From Lagopus muta (lineage: Eukaryota > Chordata > Aves > Galliformes > Phasianidae), in the NCBI RefSeq assembly GCF_023343835.1, contig NC_064447.1, forward strand, positions 11,242,501 through 11,306,500: a stretch of 64,000 nucleotides of DNA, written 5' to 3'. Numbering within the stretch: position 1 is the stretch's first letter; each line of letters starts with the position of its first letter. A program made the position numbers and the translations under genes. Under the pieces are notes generated by a model. It was given only the letters and a program-made list of their open reading frames with translations, made no database searches and had not been told where the DNA came from. Below, piece after piece: positions 10,439 to 22,285 of this stretch.

Positions 10439-13400
10439 CCAAACCCACAAAAACACAAAAACCCACAACTACAAAACAAGAAGAAGAAAAAAAACCAACA
10501 ACAACAACAAAAAAAACAGAGTGGGAGAAAGAGAAGGAGAAAGAAGCAAGCCTGGGAAGCTGTCTCTGTGCTCTGGCCTGGCTGCTGGAGACAAGGGGCT
10601 CTTTGTTCCTCCGGGCTGAGCCGGGTGCTTGGGCCCTTTTCAGTCTCCCTTGCTGGGCAAGGGGCCCGGGGAGGGCAGGCACAGCTCTGGGGCTGCAGCA
10701 GTGACCCACGTTTGGTCCCCACCAATTCTGGGAGCAAAACGATTCTGGGAGCCCTGAGGGCTGTGCTAAACCCTGGGGTGCTCTGCTTCTCATGCGCTGT
10801 CCCAAAGAAGAGAATAGGCTCGTGCTCCCATCACGGAGGTTTTAAACTTTTCTGTGCCTTTTGGGCTTTGCAGTCACGCAATGTTTGCTGAAATGCTCTG
10901 CCCAAAGGGCTGGGAGGGCTGTGGGAACAGACCTCCCCTCTGTGCCCCTCACAGCCACCGCCAGGGGGTTAGGATGGAGCAGCAGCAGGCGCGGGGCTCT
11001 GTTAAAAAAATAAATGCAAGGAAAGGCTGTGTGCATGTTGCCCCAGCAACTGCAACGTCACGAGGGACGTCTGGGCCTGCAGCCCCACTTCTCCTGGTTA
11101 TGAAAAGGGAAAAGAGAAAGAGAAGCAGAAAGCGAGGGGGACCTGGGGACAGTCTCCTGGCAACGTGGGGCAGCGGTGGCCTCCAGCAGGGGGGGACGTG
11201 GCTGGGGCATGGGGAGTGCAGCCAGCCCTGGTGGCCCTGGTGGAATGGGGGGAATCCAGTGTCCCCATGATGGAGGTGGCATCTCCAGGGGTGGAGGGGG
11301 CAGTCCCAGGGATACTCACTTGCATCCTGGCTGTGGGCAGCACTGGTTTCCTTAAGGTCTAACGTACATTGTAAGCAACATCCCTTCTATTTGCAGAGCA
11401 CAGGGAGCTGAACCCCTCTGTTTCTCTCCCTCAGGGTCACCCTCAGCCCTGCAGCAAGGTCCAGCCAACCCCCAGCTCCTGGCTGTGCACAGCTGTGCTG
11501 TGAAACATGCTGCAGATGGTGCAGAGCAAACAGGGTCAGGGAGCAATTAGACCATCTCCTGCCCCTGCACCCGGCTGTCCTGGTCTGATCTGCAGCAAAA
11601 AGCATCTTCAAATCACTCTTTATGAGAGGCAGACAGGGAAGGATGGCCCATTATTCCCTTTCTCTACGCTCACCCTGTTGGAGAAGGCAGTGGGGCATGG
11701 CTGCTTTCAGGGATGCACATTGAATTTGCTCCCAGTACAGCACCACCTACCCGGCAGTGGGCTGCTGGCACAGCTCTTTATTGCTCCGTGTGCATTGATC
11801 TGATGGGGGAAATCGATACGTTCCTCTGCACGCCAGGAGCAATCCGATACTTCAGGCAAAGAGAACCAGAATAAAAAAAGAAGAAAGTTTCCTAGGGAGC
11901 ATGGCATGGCTTCCCCAGCAGCGATCAGCCCTGGGACACTTGCTGGGGCTATGGGGTGGGTGCAGGTGGTACCCTGCCCTCCAAAAGGGCTTTCCCAGTC
12001 CTCCCATTCCTTGATGTGTTTCCCTCCCTGCTCCATTGCAGGTTCATGAACCACCGTGTTCCCTCCAACCGCAGGTACCAGCCGACAGATTACGAGCATG
12101 CGGCCAACTGTGCCACACACGCGGTGAGTCTGTGTCCCCTCCTGGGGTATGGGACAGTGCCCGGCCCCGGGGGTCACCTAAAAACATCAGCAATCAGCCC
12201 TGCAGCCCTTGAGGGTCTCAGGGTTGGGATGAGCAGCTCTGCCTGGTGCTCCGGGAATGCTCTCCTTCCTGCTCCAGCCCTGGTGTGAGATGGTCCTTTT
12301 TGGATGGCCCTCAGCAGAGTAGGAATATTTGGCAAAACATGGCTCCCCCTAAGAAGGAGAATTTTCACACCAGGAGCAGCAATGGGGCTGTCTGTACGGT
12401 GATGGGAGTGAGCTCCCTGAGGAGCTTCTGGCTCCTGCTCCAAGCCCATGGCATGGCCAAGAGATGCTGTTGCTCCTCGTGCCCTCCTCCTCCCCCATGC
12501 CCCTGCTTGCCTGCACTTCTCTGTGGTGAAGTGCGGGGACCATAGATCAACTGCTCAGTGGGCATGCAAGTTGTGACCAGCAGGCTCCTTCTCCTCCCAG
12601 TTCTGGATCCTGCCCAGCATCCTCGGCAGCTCCATCCTCTACGTCCTCTCTGATGACCGGTGGGAGACCATCTCAGCCTGGATCTATGGTTTTGGCTTGT
12701 CCAGCCTCTTCATCGTCTCCACCATCTTCCACACCATCTCCTGGAAGAAGAGGCATCTCAGGTACCAGCTCTGCCCACTGGGGGCTCAATCTCGTGTTTG
12801 TAATTGTAGCACAGCCCAAATCCTCTTGGTCAAAGTTTTTCCAAGCTATGCCAATGGGAAAAAGCATTTTCTTTTCTTTTTGCAAACGTATCTGGTTTTA
12901 CAGAGCACAGTGCCACGGGCTCTGACTCCATCTGTATGTCCATCCTGCAGGACCGTGGAGCACTGCTTGCACATGTTTGACAGGATGGTGATTTACTTCT
13001 TCATTGCAGCATCATATGCTCCATGGTGAGTGCCTGGCGTGCTCAGTCCTAATAGAAGGCAGAAACCAGCCCAGAAGTAATGGTCAGAGATTGCACGTTT
13101 TCATTAGAACTTCCCATTCTCTGCATTTCAACCACTTTCAGCTGATGTTATGGGTGGGAAGGGCAAGGGCACCATTGCTCCAGCACCTCCTGCCTGCAGG
13201 AGGGCTGGGGCACAGCAGAAGGTTGGGATGCAGAAAGATGGGGCACAGCAGCAGGTTGGGGTGCAGCAAAAGATTTGGGGTGCCCCTCACCGCAGCCCTG
13301 GGTCTTGCAGGCTGAACCTAAGGGAGCTGGGACCCTGGGCCTCCCACATGCGCTGGATCATCTGGATCATGGCATCTGTCGGCACCGTCTATGTGTTCTT

Positions 13401-14424
13401 CTTCCACGAGAGGTCAGTGCCTTTACCCAGCCCAGCTCTGCCTTTCCTTCCCCGAAAGCCCCCGTGCAACAGTCCAGCTGTGAGAGAGGCCATAGACGGA
13501 GACGTGAGGATAGACAGACAGACGTGGGGTCCCTGGGCAGCCTCCTGGGCAGGAGGATCGCATCCTTACCGTATACGCTGTGTTTTTAAGAGGCTGCAGC
13601 TCTGTGGCAGGGATGTGGGTGAGGATGTGCTGTCATGAGTGTGTTCTTCCACGGGGTGGCACCAGATGGAAAGCTAAAGCCCTCAAAGCCTTCCCAAAAC
13701 CCTCTGTACGAGCTGCCAGCTCACGCCTGGACATGGGAACTCCTGTGGTGACACCCGTAGATGGATGAGATATAAATGTAAAATCCGACCCTGCCTCCAA
13801 GCACCTTCTCCATTGGCTGCAGGTACAAGCTGGTGGAGCTGGTGTGCTACGTGATCATGGGCTTCTTCCCTGCCTTGGTCATCCTCTCCATGGTAAGCCA
13901 TGCTGGGAGGCACGTGGGCTCAGCACGAGGGCATGTCCAGTGGGGTTGGGATGCTCCAGGAGGTTGGCACGGTCCAACCTGCAGGCAGTTGGTGATGGAT
14001 GAGGTGATCATCAAAGATGATGTGGTTCGATTGCGATTCGGGTGCCCTGCACGTACCGCATGTGCCCGTGGCCGTCTCCAAAGGAGCTGCTCTCCATGCT
14101 CCATTGTATTGAGAGCATCTGAGCAAAGCTGAGCTGCTGGCCATAAGGAGGGGTTGGTGTAGGACGAGGCTCTGACACATTGCTGGTGGTGACCATACTG
14201 TCCCTGTGCTTTTCTCTCAGCCCAACAGGGATGGCCTCCCAGAGCTGGTGGCCGGCGGGATTTTCTACTGCCTGGGCATGATCTTCTTCAAAAGTGATGG
14301 CCGCATCCCCTTCGCCCACGCCATCTGGCACCTCTTTGTGGCCATTGGAGCTGGCATCCATTACTATGCCATTTGGAGGTACCTCTACCGGCCCGATGCA
14401 CTGGAGGCCAAAACGTCCCGATAG
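5420..14424 (+). CDS. MMD2: MMD2, PAQR-family membrane protein (PAQR10)
   Basis: MMD2 (monocyte to macrophage differentiation associated 2) is a seven-helix Golgi protein related to adiponectin/progestin receptors and implicated in Ras/ERK signalling at the Golgi. Coding exons: 5420-5466, 12042-12123, 12601-12761, 12951-13025, 13311-13412, 13823-13892 and 14221-14424. All have GT/AG borders and matching phases, giving 246 residues. The N-terminus [20 protein letters not shown] parallels human MFAPRLLDFQKTKYARFMNH. The PAQR signature is intact: E34-N38-H42, S83 and H87 (STIFH), D107 (HMFDR) and H212/H216 (HAIWH). These residues form the predicted zinc site. The paralogue MMD is less likely because the N-terminus and the tail (DALEAKTSR) match MMD2. 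RADIL lies directly downstream on the same strand. Two upstream ATGs precede the start, one overlapping it. Confidence 0.95.
5467..12041 (+). other. MMD2: MMD2 intron 1
   Basis: This 6.6 kb intron starts with GTAAAG and ends with a clean pyrimidine tract and TTGCAG. No exon of another gene is recognised in it on either strand. It contains an A-rich low-complexity stretch at 10413-10517 and otherwise unremarkable sequence. Confidence 0.8.
10413..10517 (+). repeat. A-rich low-complexity tract
   Basis: A run of 26 consecutive A residues (10413-10438) is followed by CCAAACCC/CACAAAAAC-type A-rich sequence up to about 10517. It may be the tail of an old retroposed sequence, but no element body is recognisable on the 5' side. 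Confidence 0.8.
13207..13275 (+). repeat. Two-copy tandem repeat in MMD2 intron 4
   Basis: A roughly 33-36 base unit beginning GGGGCACAGCAG occurs twice, from 13207 and from 13240, with small differences. It sits just upstream of the acceptor of coding exon 5 and has no obvious function. Confidence 0.6.
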
Positions 14425-16275
14425 ACGCCTTAAGGACACTTCACATCCATGGGGACATGGAAGGGGAGCAGGGAGGGGAGCCCGGGCCGTGGGCTCACCC
14501 CGAAGCCTCCTGCTGCCCCCTGCATGATTTTGATTTTAAACAGATTTTTCTTTTTTAACCTTGAGAACTGTTTATTTTTTTAGGCAATGTTTTCATAACA
14601 TGGTGACCACCTGAAGGGCTGCAGGCAATAGGGGAGCTTCGCTCACCCTGCTAACCCCAAGCATCCCACTGGGGCCGTGTCCCCACACTTCCTTGGCTGG
14701 TGACACCCTGGGGACCTGCAGCAAGCTCACAGCCATCCCAGCCTGCAGAGGCAGAGTGGAGCCCCCTAAAAAAGGCCTGAGTGGAGCTCTCATTGGCACA
14801 CCTGCTTGGTCCACAAATGGTCAGAAATCATTTCAGCATCAGCCTTCTCCTCCCATGCTCTTGACAGGAAGGTCCTGAATCAACAAAGCCTTACTTGCCA
14901 TTGAAACTTGAATCTCTTCCAGCGTTCCCCAGACTCCAATGCACCAGAAAACCCTTTCTCCAAACCAGTATTAAGCACCCGTCTCGGTGTGTTCCCCCTG
15001 GACAGGCCCTCAGAGCCCTCCCAGCTGTTTTCTCCTAGGGTCTCTTGGTTTCCTTGCTGCTCTCGGTGTCACCTGGCTGCATTTGGGCTGTCCTGACCCT
15101 GGAGCTTGAAGTGCTCAGGCTCGGCCTTGGTTTCATTATCCCGGGAGAAGGCCTTGGTAGTGGCTCCACACAGCCGTGCCATTTTGCAGCAAATTACCAA
15201 AGAGAAGTTCCCCAGATGCTCTTCCCCTCTTGACATGGTGGCTGTAGTCTTCATGTGGGCAAAAAAAAAACCCCTTTTCTATAGGCAAAGGGTTCCAAGA
15301 AGGGGCTGTGCCCTGCGTCCAGCCTGGCACAAGGCTGCTGGGGCTCTGCCCTGGGTGTCCCAGAGCAGCCTTCAGCCTGGAGGGCTCTCAGGGTGACAGG
15401 AGGTCTTGGGGACAGGAGGGGATGGACCTGGTGAGGTCTCTGTCATCACTTCCCCCAAGTCCCCAGGATGAGGCCTTCTCAGCCCTGTGGGAGGGAGAAG
15501 AGGGAAGAACTGAGCACTGAGTGATGGGCAGTTTGTGGGGTGAATTTGGGGTCAGAATAGAAGGTCGAAGACTTCAAGCTGCCATTTTTGCTATCTGGCA
15601 AGTCATTACTCTACTCCGTGCCTCAGTTTCCCCAGCTGTAAATTGGGGGTGCAGACAGTGACCAATCTCACAGGGCTCAGTTTGGGCTCTGTGGAGCAGC
15701 TGGAGGATGGCTGGTCATTCACAGGCACCGTGCTCCGTCTGTCACTGAGTTTGTCACCAGTGGTACATGGTGGCACTGGGTTGAGTGCACCCAGCTCTCC
15801 TCCCCCACACCAAGGATCAGCCCCATTGCAACATCCCCTGGCAGAGGCTGCCCGTGGGGTTTTGTCCCTGGGCTTTGTCCCACACCATTAATCTCAGAAG
15901 CGTGCTGGGGACGTGCAGCCCAGAAGGACCTTTCTGAGGCCACCACAGAGCACACTGAGGACATCACCACTTGCCTATCCCCATGCTGAGCCTCTCCTTT
16001 ATGTGCCCTTTCCTTGTACAGCGGGGCAGGATGCACAACATGCTATCTGTTTGTCAGCCTGTTTCGTACTAATTTTAAACAATTCGTAACGTCTGTGAAG
16101 GAGCTCCCTTTTTAGCATCTTGTATTTTTCACCATCCGTTCTTGGTCAAGCAGTATTTTATATTTAACACAGTACTGGATCAAATTAAAAGCAAAACTGA
16201 GGAAGATAACACTAGCGAATGATGTTTCCTGTGGAGTAGGGTTGAAATAAAAACTCAAGATACCTCACTATTGCT
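14425..16275 (+). other. MMD2: MMD2 3' UTR
   Basis: From the MMD2 stop codon to the first good poly(A) signal on the plus strand, AATAAA at 16246-16251, no coding exon is seen. The last 250 bases are AT-rich, as expected for a 3' end. The UTR would be about 1.85 kb, with cleavage near 16,265-16,275. An earlier poly(A) site cannot be excluded. Confidence 0.6.
16246..16251 (+). terminator. MMD2: Candidate MMD2 poly(A) signal AATAAA
   Basis: A canonical AATAAA lies 1.8 kb after the MMD2 stop and about 500 bases before the RADIL first-exon CpG island. That places it at the expected boundary between the two tandem genes. Confidence 0.5.
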
Positions 16276-16479
16276 TGTGTGTTAAGTCAGAACGAGTTTC
16301 CCAAAACATAAGGAAATGAACTCATTTTTGGTCCGACTTGCCCTAAATAGCATCACTCGGTGGTGAAAGCAGAGAGCGCAGCGATGGAGCGCTGAGCACC
16401 GACACACTTCACTGCACGGATGGCCCCGGCATCCCCTCAGCTCAGCCCACTTGGGAAAGGAGAAAGGGAGAAAGGTCTC

Positions 16480-16860
16480 AGTTGAGTCGGGACCCCGAAA
16501 TCGGGACCCCCCCTGCATCACGGCCAGCTGCTTCAGGCACAGTCCGGCCCCATCCCGCAGTGGCCCCGCGCGCCCACACGCTTCCTTCTCCCTCGCACCG
16601 CCCCGCTGTCCCCACGCTCCCCTGAGGCCGTGACGCCGCCGAACTTGTCCCGAAGCCCGACCCCATCACCCCACCCGCCCGGGGCCGCTGCTCGGGGCGC
16701 TGTTGGGGCAGCGGAGGCCGCGGGGTGGCGCCGCGGGGTCGCTCAGCTCCGCTCCGTTCCGCTCCGTTCCGCTCCGCCCCGGCCCCGCACGCAGCGCACC
16801 GCACCGCACCGCCGGGGCTGCGCCGGGTGAGTACCTTCCGAGGGGGGCAGCGGGACGGCG
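16480..16860 (+). promoter_or_regulatory. RADIL: RADIL CpG-rich promoter and noncoding exon 1
   Basis: A GC- and CpG-rich block precedes a strong donor (CGCCGG, then GTGAGTAC, at 16827). The first exon probably ends at 16826, with its start somewhere around 16,745 or upstream. The promoter holds short GC repeats, GCTCCGTTCC twice (16751-16770) and GCACC repeats (about 16795-16812). No coding start matching RADIL is present, so this exon is 5' UTR that splices to 22259. Confidence 0.6.
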
Positions 16861-19800
16861 GGGCGCCTTGCTTCTTTATGATCATTATTTGTCATTTATT
16901 TCATCGGTGTTTTTGGAGTGGGGGGTTTAGCATCGCCGGGACATCCTACCCCCAATTCCTCCGCGCAAACGCGGGTCCCTCGCTAGTCCCCGCTGTTGTC
17001 TCCGGGATGGAGTCTTCGGGACCCCGTTGCGATAGGGACGTTTAGACGCCGTCTTCGGGAGAGGAGGGCAGGCGAGAGTCTAGGCTTGCCTGGTTGCCAC
17101 TGGAGACCAAACCTGCCCTGCGAGCCGCGCCGGGCACAGGAGGGCTGCACCATGGGACGCAGCACCTTGGCACCATCATCCTAACGTGCACTCTTGGGAC
17201 CCCTCTGCCCTTCGAGCCCTCTGTCCCACTTCCTGCCCGGCTGGATCCGTCCTCCACCCACCACTTGGGTGCTTTGTGCTTTCACCATGCCCTTTGGGAT
17301 CCTGCCCCTGTTGGGGTTGTGCTCATTGGTGCTGCACTCACATTACTGTGTCTGCATGCAGCTGCTTGGCACCGTGGTGGCATCCCTAAGCCTTGGCAGA
17401 TAATCTGGGGACACTGCGCTTCGCGGCAGGCTGGTGAGGTTTCTTGCTGAGTTATAACTTTAGCAGAGAAAACTCAGGGGAGGTTTCTACTTGCCGGGGA
17501 AGTGCTTATTTTCTGTGCTCTCCAGGATCAGTTAATTATCACTAGAAAAAAATATATATTGCCAAGGTCTCATAATTAGGCTGCCTGCTGTGACTCGGCT
17601 GCTTGGAAGGCAGTGGAAAGCAAGCTCTCTTTGTGAAATGTTTTTTGGATGTGTGAATAGAGCTGCACAGGCAGAAGGCGGTCACTGGGACTTGGTACTG
17701 GAGAGCTGGAGCACGTCTGTGGCTCAAAAGACCCTGCAAAAGGAGGATAAAAATAAAAAGCAAGGAAAAAAAGGGAGCTGCTTCAAGGCCTCCTCCTGCA
17801 GGTCCCAAATCATTGTGATCTGGTTGTGAAGTTGTTGTTGCCTATAGGAATGGCTGGCTGTTTGCTGTCCCATTGGAGCAGCCCTGGGTTGGGCTCCGGG
17901 TGCCATCGTGGAGAGGTGCTGCTAATAATAACACCATAAGGAGTTTACCCACACTGATCCGGCTCAGGACAGCAGTGGGCTGGAGCTGACATTACCAGCC
18001 TGGCCCCAGATTAGACAGATAAAAACTCACACAATAACGAGCCGTGCTGCAAAGCAGAGATTGGGTGCTGCCTTTTGGGGAGGGGGTGCAGGGGTTCTCC
18101 ATGGAGGGTGTGGGCAGCGGCGCTGGGCTGCAGGGAGGGGATCTGCAGAGGTTTGCAGCCAGGCTGAGTGTGCCAGCACCGGGCTGTTCTCATTTCCTCT
18201 GCTCTCTGAGTTCTAATTTGTTCCACATTGCAGTGCTGGGGCGGCCTCTCCCTCCCCACAGCATCCAGGCTGCAGCCGTTCTCGCTGTACTGAGGCTGTG
18301 AGTCTGCGTGGTTTCCATTAGAAAAAAAAAACAAAAAAACAAAAAAAAAAACATTTAAAAACAAAAGGGAAATTTTTCAAACAGGGCTCTGTGCAAATAA
18401 CCTTTCTGGGATGGTCACAGCTGGAACCTCGCTGGCCATCCATGATGTGCACACGTGGGCAGCGCCGTGCAGAGCTGAGATGGGATGAGCCCTGGGGACG
18501 TCGCTATAATAGCGACCAAGTGCTGTAATAGCAGTGGTGACCTGGTGGCTACAGATGGATGGGTCCAATCCCATCCCCCAGGCGGGAGGAGGGATCCAGT
18601 TTGGGCCTGGGCTGATTAAAGAGCTCAGCACCAGGAAGACATTCCTGCCACCGACGTGGCGGGTGGAAAATAGAGCCTGATGAGCAGAAGTGGTTCCACC
18701 CCCTGACATGCAGAGAGCCAGCCCCCTTGGAGTATGGCTTGGTGAGGGGTTTGAGTTAGGAGAGGTGATACTCCTGCCAAAATCTGCACTCCGTGGTATT
18801 AAAAAAGTCACTCCAGTCCGGTGTTTAGAGGTGGCATTACCCAGCATCAAGAAAGCCCACACGAAATACACCCGATCTATTTGAAAGGCTGTTATCAGAG
18901 CAGATCTCACTGCTGGGCACTGCTGCCTACCGCCCTGCCTCAAAGCATTTCGGTGCTTTGATCGCTTGTTTGGGAGCAGATAGAAATGGTTTTTGGGAAA
19001 TCTATGGCTCACACAGTGCTCATAGCTTGGACAAAGCTGGGCAAACAAAACGCATCCCAACGACGGCAGGCTGCGAAAGGGAAATCTTTCTGCTCCCAAA
19101 AATAACAAGAGGAGCTTGGAGTGTTTTCCTGTCCCTGACGTGTTGGGGTGAGCACAGCCTGTGTCCTGCAGGAGCTGCTGGGGCTGTGTGTCTGTCTGCC
19201 TTTCTGAGAACTGGGAGTTTTCACATTAATGACAATTTGCTCGGGAAAAACAGACAGAAAGTTCATTAGCTGTATGAATACGTTGTATCTCATTGTAGAA
19301 AGGCTTTGGTTGGAAGGGACCAGTCCTTGCCCCATGGTGTGGCACTGTCAGATCTGGATTTGGGCTGGCAGCAACCAAAAGGAGCTCCTACATCTGGCTG
19401 GGAGAGGGGTGCAGAAAGCACCCTACAGCCGAGGATGAGAGCAACCCCTGCTCTGCCCACTTCTCATCAGTTCAGGATAGATGGGGCTCAATTAAGGCAT
19501 CCAAACACTCTCGCAGGGAAGAAAATAGGTGGTAGCCAACAGCTCATTAATTGCACGGAGCAAAGCATGACAGGAATCAATGTCTGGCAGCCGAAGCCAG
19601 ACACGCTGGAAAGAAGGCATAAATATTTAAGCAGCGGGAGTGATTAATCACAGCAGCAAAGGAAGGTGGGGGGGTGCCCAGGCCCTCTTGGTGTTGTGCA
19701 TCCCAACCAGCACCTGGCAGAGGGCTCTCCCATAGCCCACTGCTGGGCTGAATTGAACCCACTCCCAGCTCCTGGCTGGGGAATTTAATGGAGTGGTGCT

Positions 19801-22258
19801 TTAGTCTTGAATTGCCATGGGCTCTTTTCTGCTGCTTTATCTCATGCCCTCCTGTCTACTTCTGATAACACCCATGAAATCACACTGCAGGTGCAGCTTC
19901 TCCCTCGCGTATTTGGTTCCTGCTGGTCCCACTCCTGCATATCTGCACTAAGGAAAGTGAGGGGATGCTGTTTGGTGGCACTCCTCAATCTTCAGCAAAA
20001 CACACCAAGATCCTGGGCCAAGGTCCAGGAGAAATAAATCCTGATTGGCGTATGATTGGGCTCTGGCTGCAGAACCCATTGTGTATCCATGGGTGTCTCC
20101 AGGGATGCACGGGCTTGGGGAAAGCAGTGAGATCAGCAGCAAGCCTGTAACCTCCATTTCCTCTACACTATCCCTTTCTGATCTCATTTCTCCTCCTTGC
20201 ACTATTCTCTCCCTGCCCTCTTTGCTGTCCATGCCTGGGTTTCCTCCAGCACTCTTCCTGCTGAGATGGGTCCTGAGCTTGGAGCTGGGCTGAGATATCC
20301 CACCCATGGGTGATGGGTATCTGCCACACTGTGGATGCTGCATCCTTCCTGCAGCCCTCACCAGTTGCTTTGAAGGAAGGAGGAATAAAACTGTTGCGGC
20401 TCCAGGTGGGTCAGCAGTGCTGCACATCATTGGTGGTGCATGGCATCTCTGAGCCCCCAAAGCAGAAGAGGGCACTGCAGTGGCTCTGAGCAGCCCGTAA
20501 CCTCTCCTCCTCTTCCTCCTACAGACAGATGTGTGCTGGGACCATGTGTGCTGGGGGAATGCCCATGCTGAGGAAGAGGACGGATGGAAGGACGGCGAGC
20601 CCGTGAGAAGGATGGCGAGGTAAGGGCAGCAGGAGGAGCAGGACCACTGCGATGTCTGCCTGGTGGATGGACCATGTGTTTGTCACAGCACTGTAGAATG
20701 AGCACAGAATGAGCTGGCTTGAGTGTGATGTCCCACGAGAGCAGGGAGACGTGCAGCCACCCCAGGCTGGGGGCAGGCAGGGGTTGTGCAGGTGGGCTGG
20801 TCTTGATGGGGCTCACCTCACTGCTGCTCCGGCTGCTGAGCAGATGAGCAACCAAAGGGTTTGTCTCAGTCTGGGCTTTGTGTTTTTCCAAGCACTTGCT
20901 CTGTGAAAAGCCTCTGCCGCTGCTCTCTGCAGGTGCTGTGTCTGATAGAAAGAAAATAGCAGTGCTATAAATACCGAATTGAAAGAAGCAGCAACCTGCC
21001 TGCCATGTGGGCATGGAGGAGTGACCTCACGGCAGCAGATGTTGCAAGGTTTCCCTCTGTGCCGTGGGTAATGCAGAGCAGAGGAGATTAAATCTGCCCA
21101 CCTGACCCAGTGGCTCAGTGGCAAAGATTTATCTCCTGCATCCTTGTTCGCAGCGGTTTCTGCATGCAGCAGTTGGGGTTTTGGGGGTACCCTGTCCTGC
21201 TCCCAAGTGGGATCTGCCTCAGCACCCATTGACATGAAGGGGCAACCCAGGCAGGAGCAGCCTCTGACACAAAGGAGCTGCAGCTCCAGCCTTGTCCCTG
21301 CTTAGTTTCCCCAGTTACAAGGGGGGGCAGAAGGTTGTGAGATGTCCCTGGGGTGAGAGGGGTGACCAGAGGTGCAGCAGCCTCCCAGGCTCGTCCTGCA
21401 GCCGTGGAACTCACTGGTGCCTCAGTTTCCCCATCTGCAGCATTCCAGGCTCTCCTGGCCCCGGGAGATCCCCGCCCTGCAGAAATCCTTTGTGCACAGA
21501 AGCGAGGCTGTTCCCAGTGGGAAGGTGACCTCTTCCATTAGCAGCAGGGACGCTTTTTCTTCCCGAATTAGATGGCAGCGTGGAGGCTGTCCAGGGTTGG
21601 CATCACTGCTGACAGTGCTGGAGCTGCACCGAGCTGGGTCCTGCTGAGCACACACAGAGCCACCCACATCCCCAGCCATGTGCTTTTCCCAGTGGAGGTG
21701 GACAACAAACACACATTTCAGGCACTGTGCTTGGCGATGCCGCCGTGTGCTTTAACGTCCTCTGCAAACCGGCAGCAGGATTTGCCAGAGCAAGGACGTT
21801 TATGGAAAGGCCAATTAGAGCCTGTTTTCACCCTGTGCCTCTCAGTGAGCAGAAGCGTTTAGCAGCGACCTCCGAGTAATTCAATTTGCACTCGAGCTTT
21901 CTGTTTCACCTCTAAAAAATGGGATTGCTCCACCAACTCGTTAGAGAAAGTGGCTCCGAGGCGCTGGCTCCCACCCAGGCTGGGCTCTGCAGGTCCCACT
22001 TTGCTGCTGGGCTCTGCTCTCCTCCCAGCGCAGATGTGCTTAGGCAGGAGGGACCTCACAGTGCACACGGCAGAAATCAACCTCCCCGGGACAAATCCGT
22101 GCTGCAGTGTCTGTGTGGTGCAGAGGAGCTGCACCAGGGGAACCTCCATCCCGTGCTGCTGCCTCTGGAAGCCTCAGCATCACCTCCCCGGCTCATCCCT
22201 GTCCCTCGGGGGGTGGCTGCCACACTCACCCCTGATCTCTCCCTATCCCTGTTCCCAG
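16827..22258 (+). other. RADIL: RADIL intron 1
   Basis: This 5.4 kb intron runs between the predicted noncoding exon and the acceptor GTTCCCAG at 22251-22258. I find no recognisable exon on either strand. It includes an A-rich tract at about 18319-18366. The mammalian retrogene PAPOLB, which lies close to RADIL in human, is not present here. Confidence 0.6.
18319..18366 (+). repeat. A-rich low-complexity tract
   Basis: About 48 bases are almost entirely A with scattered C and T. The tract has no flanking element that I recognise. Confidence 0.75.
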
Positions 22259-22285
22259 CTGCCACCCGTGACGACGTCCCACGCG

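Noticed and set aside
19294-19330. CR1-like GGTTGGAAGGGACC motif in RADIL intron 1
   Set aside because: Only about 25 bases resemble CR1 and the flanks do not continue the pattern.
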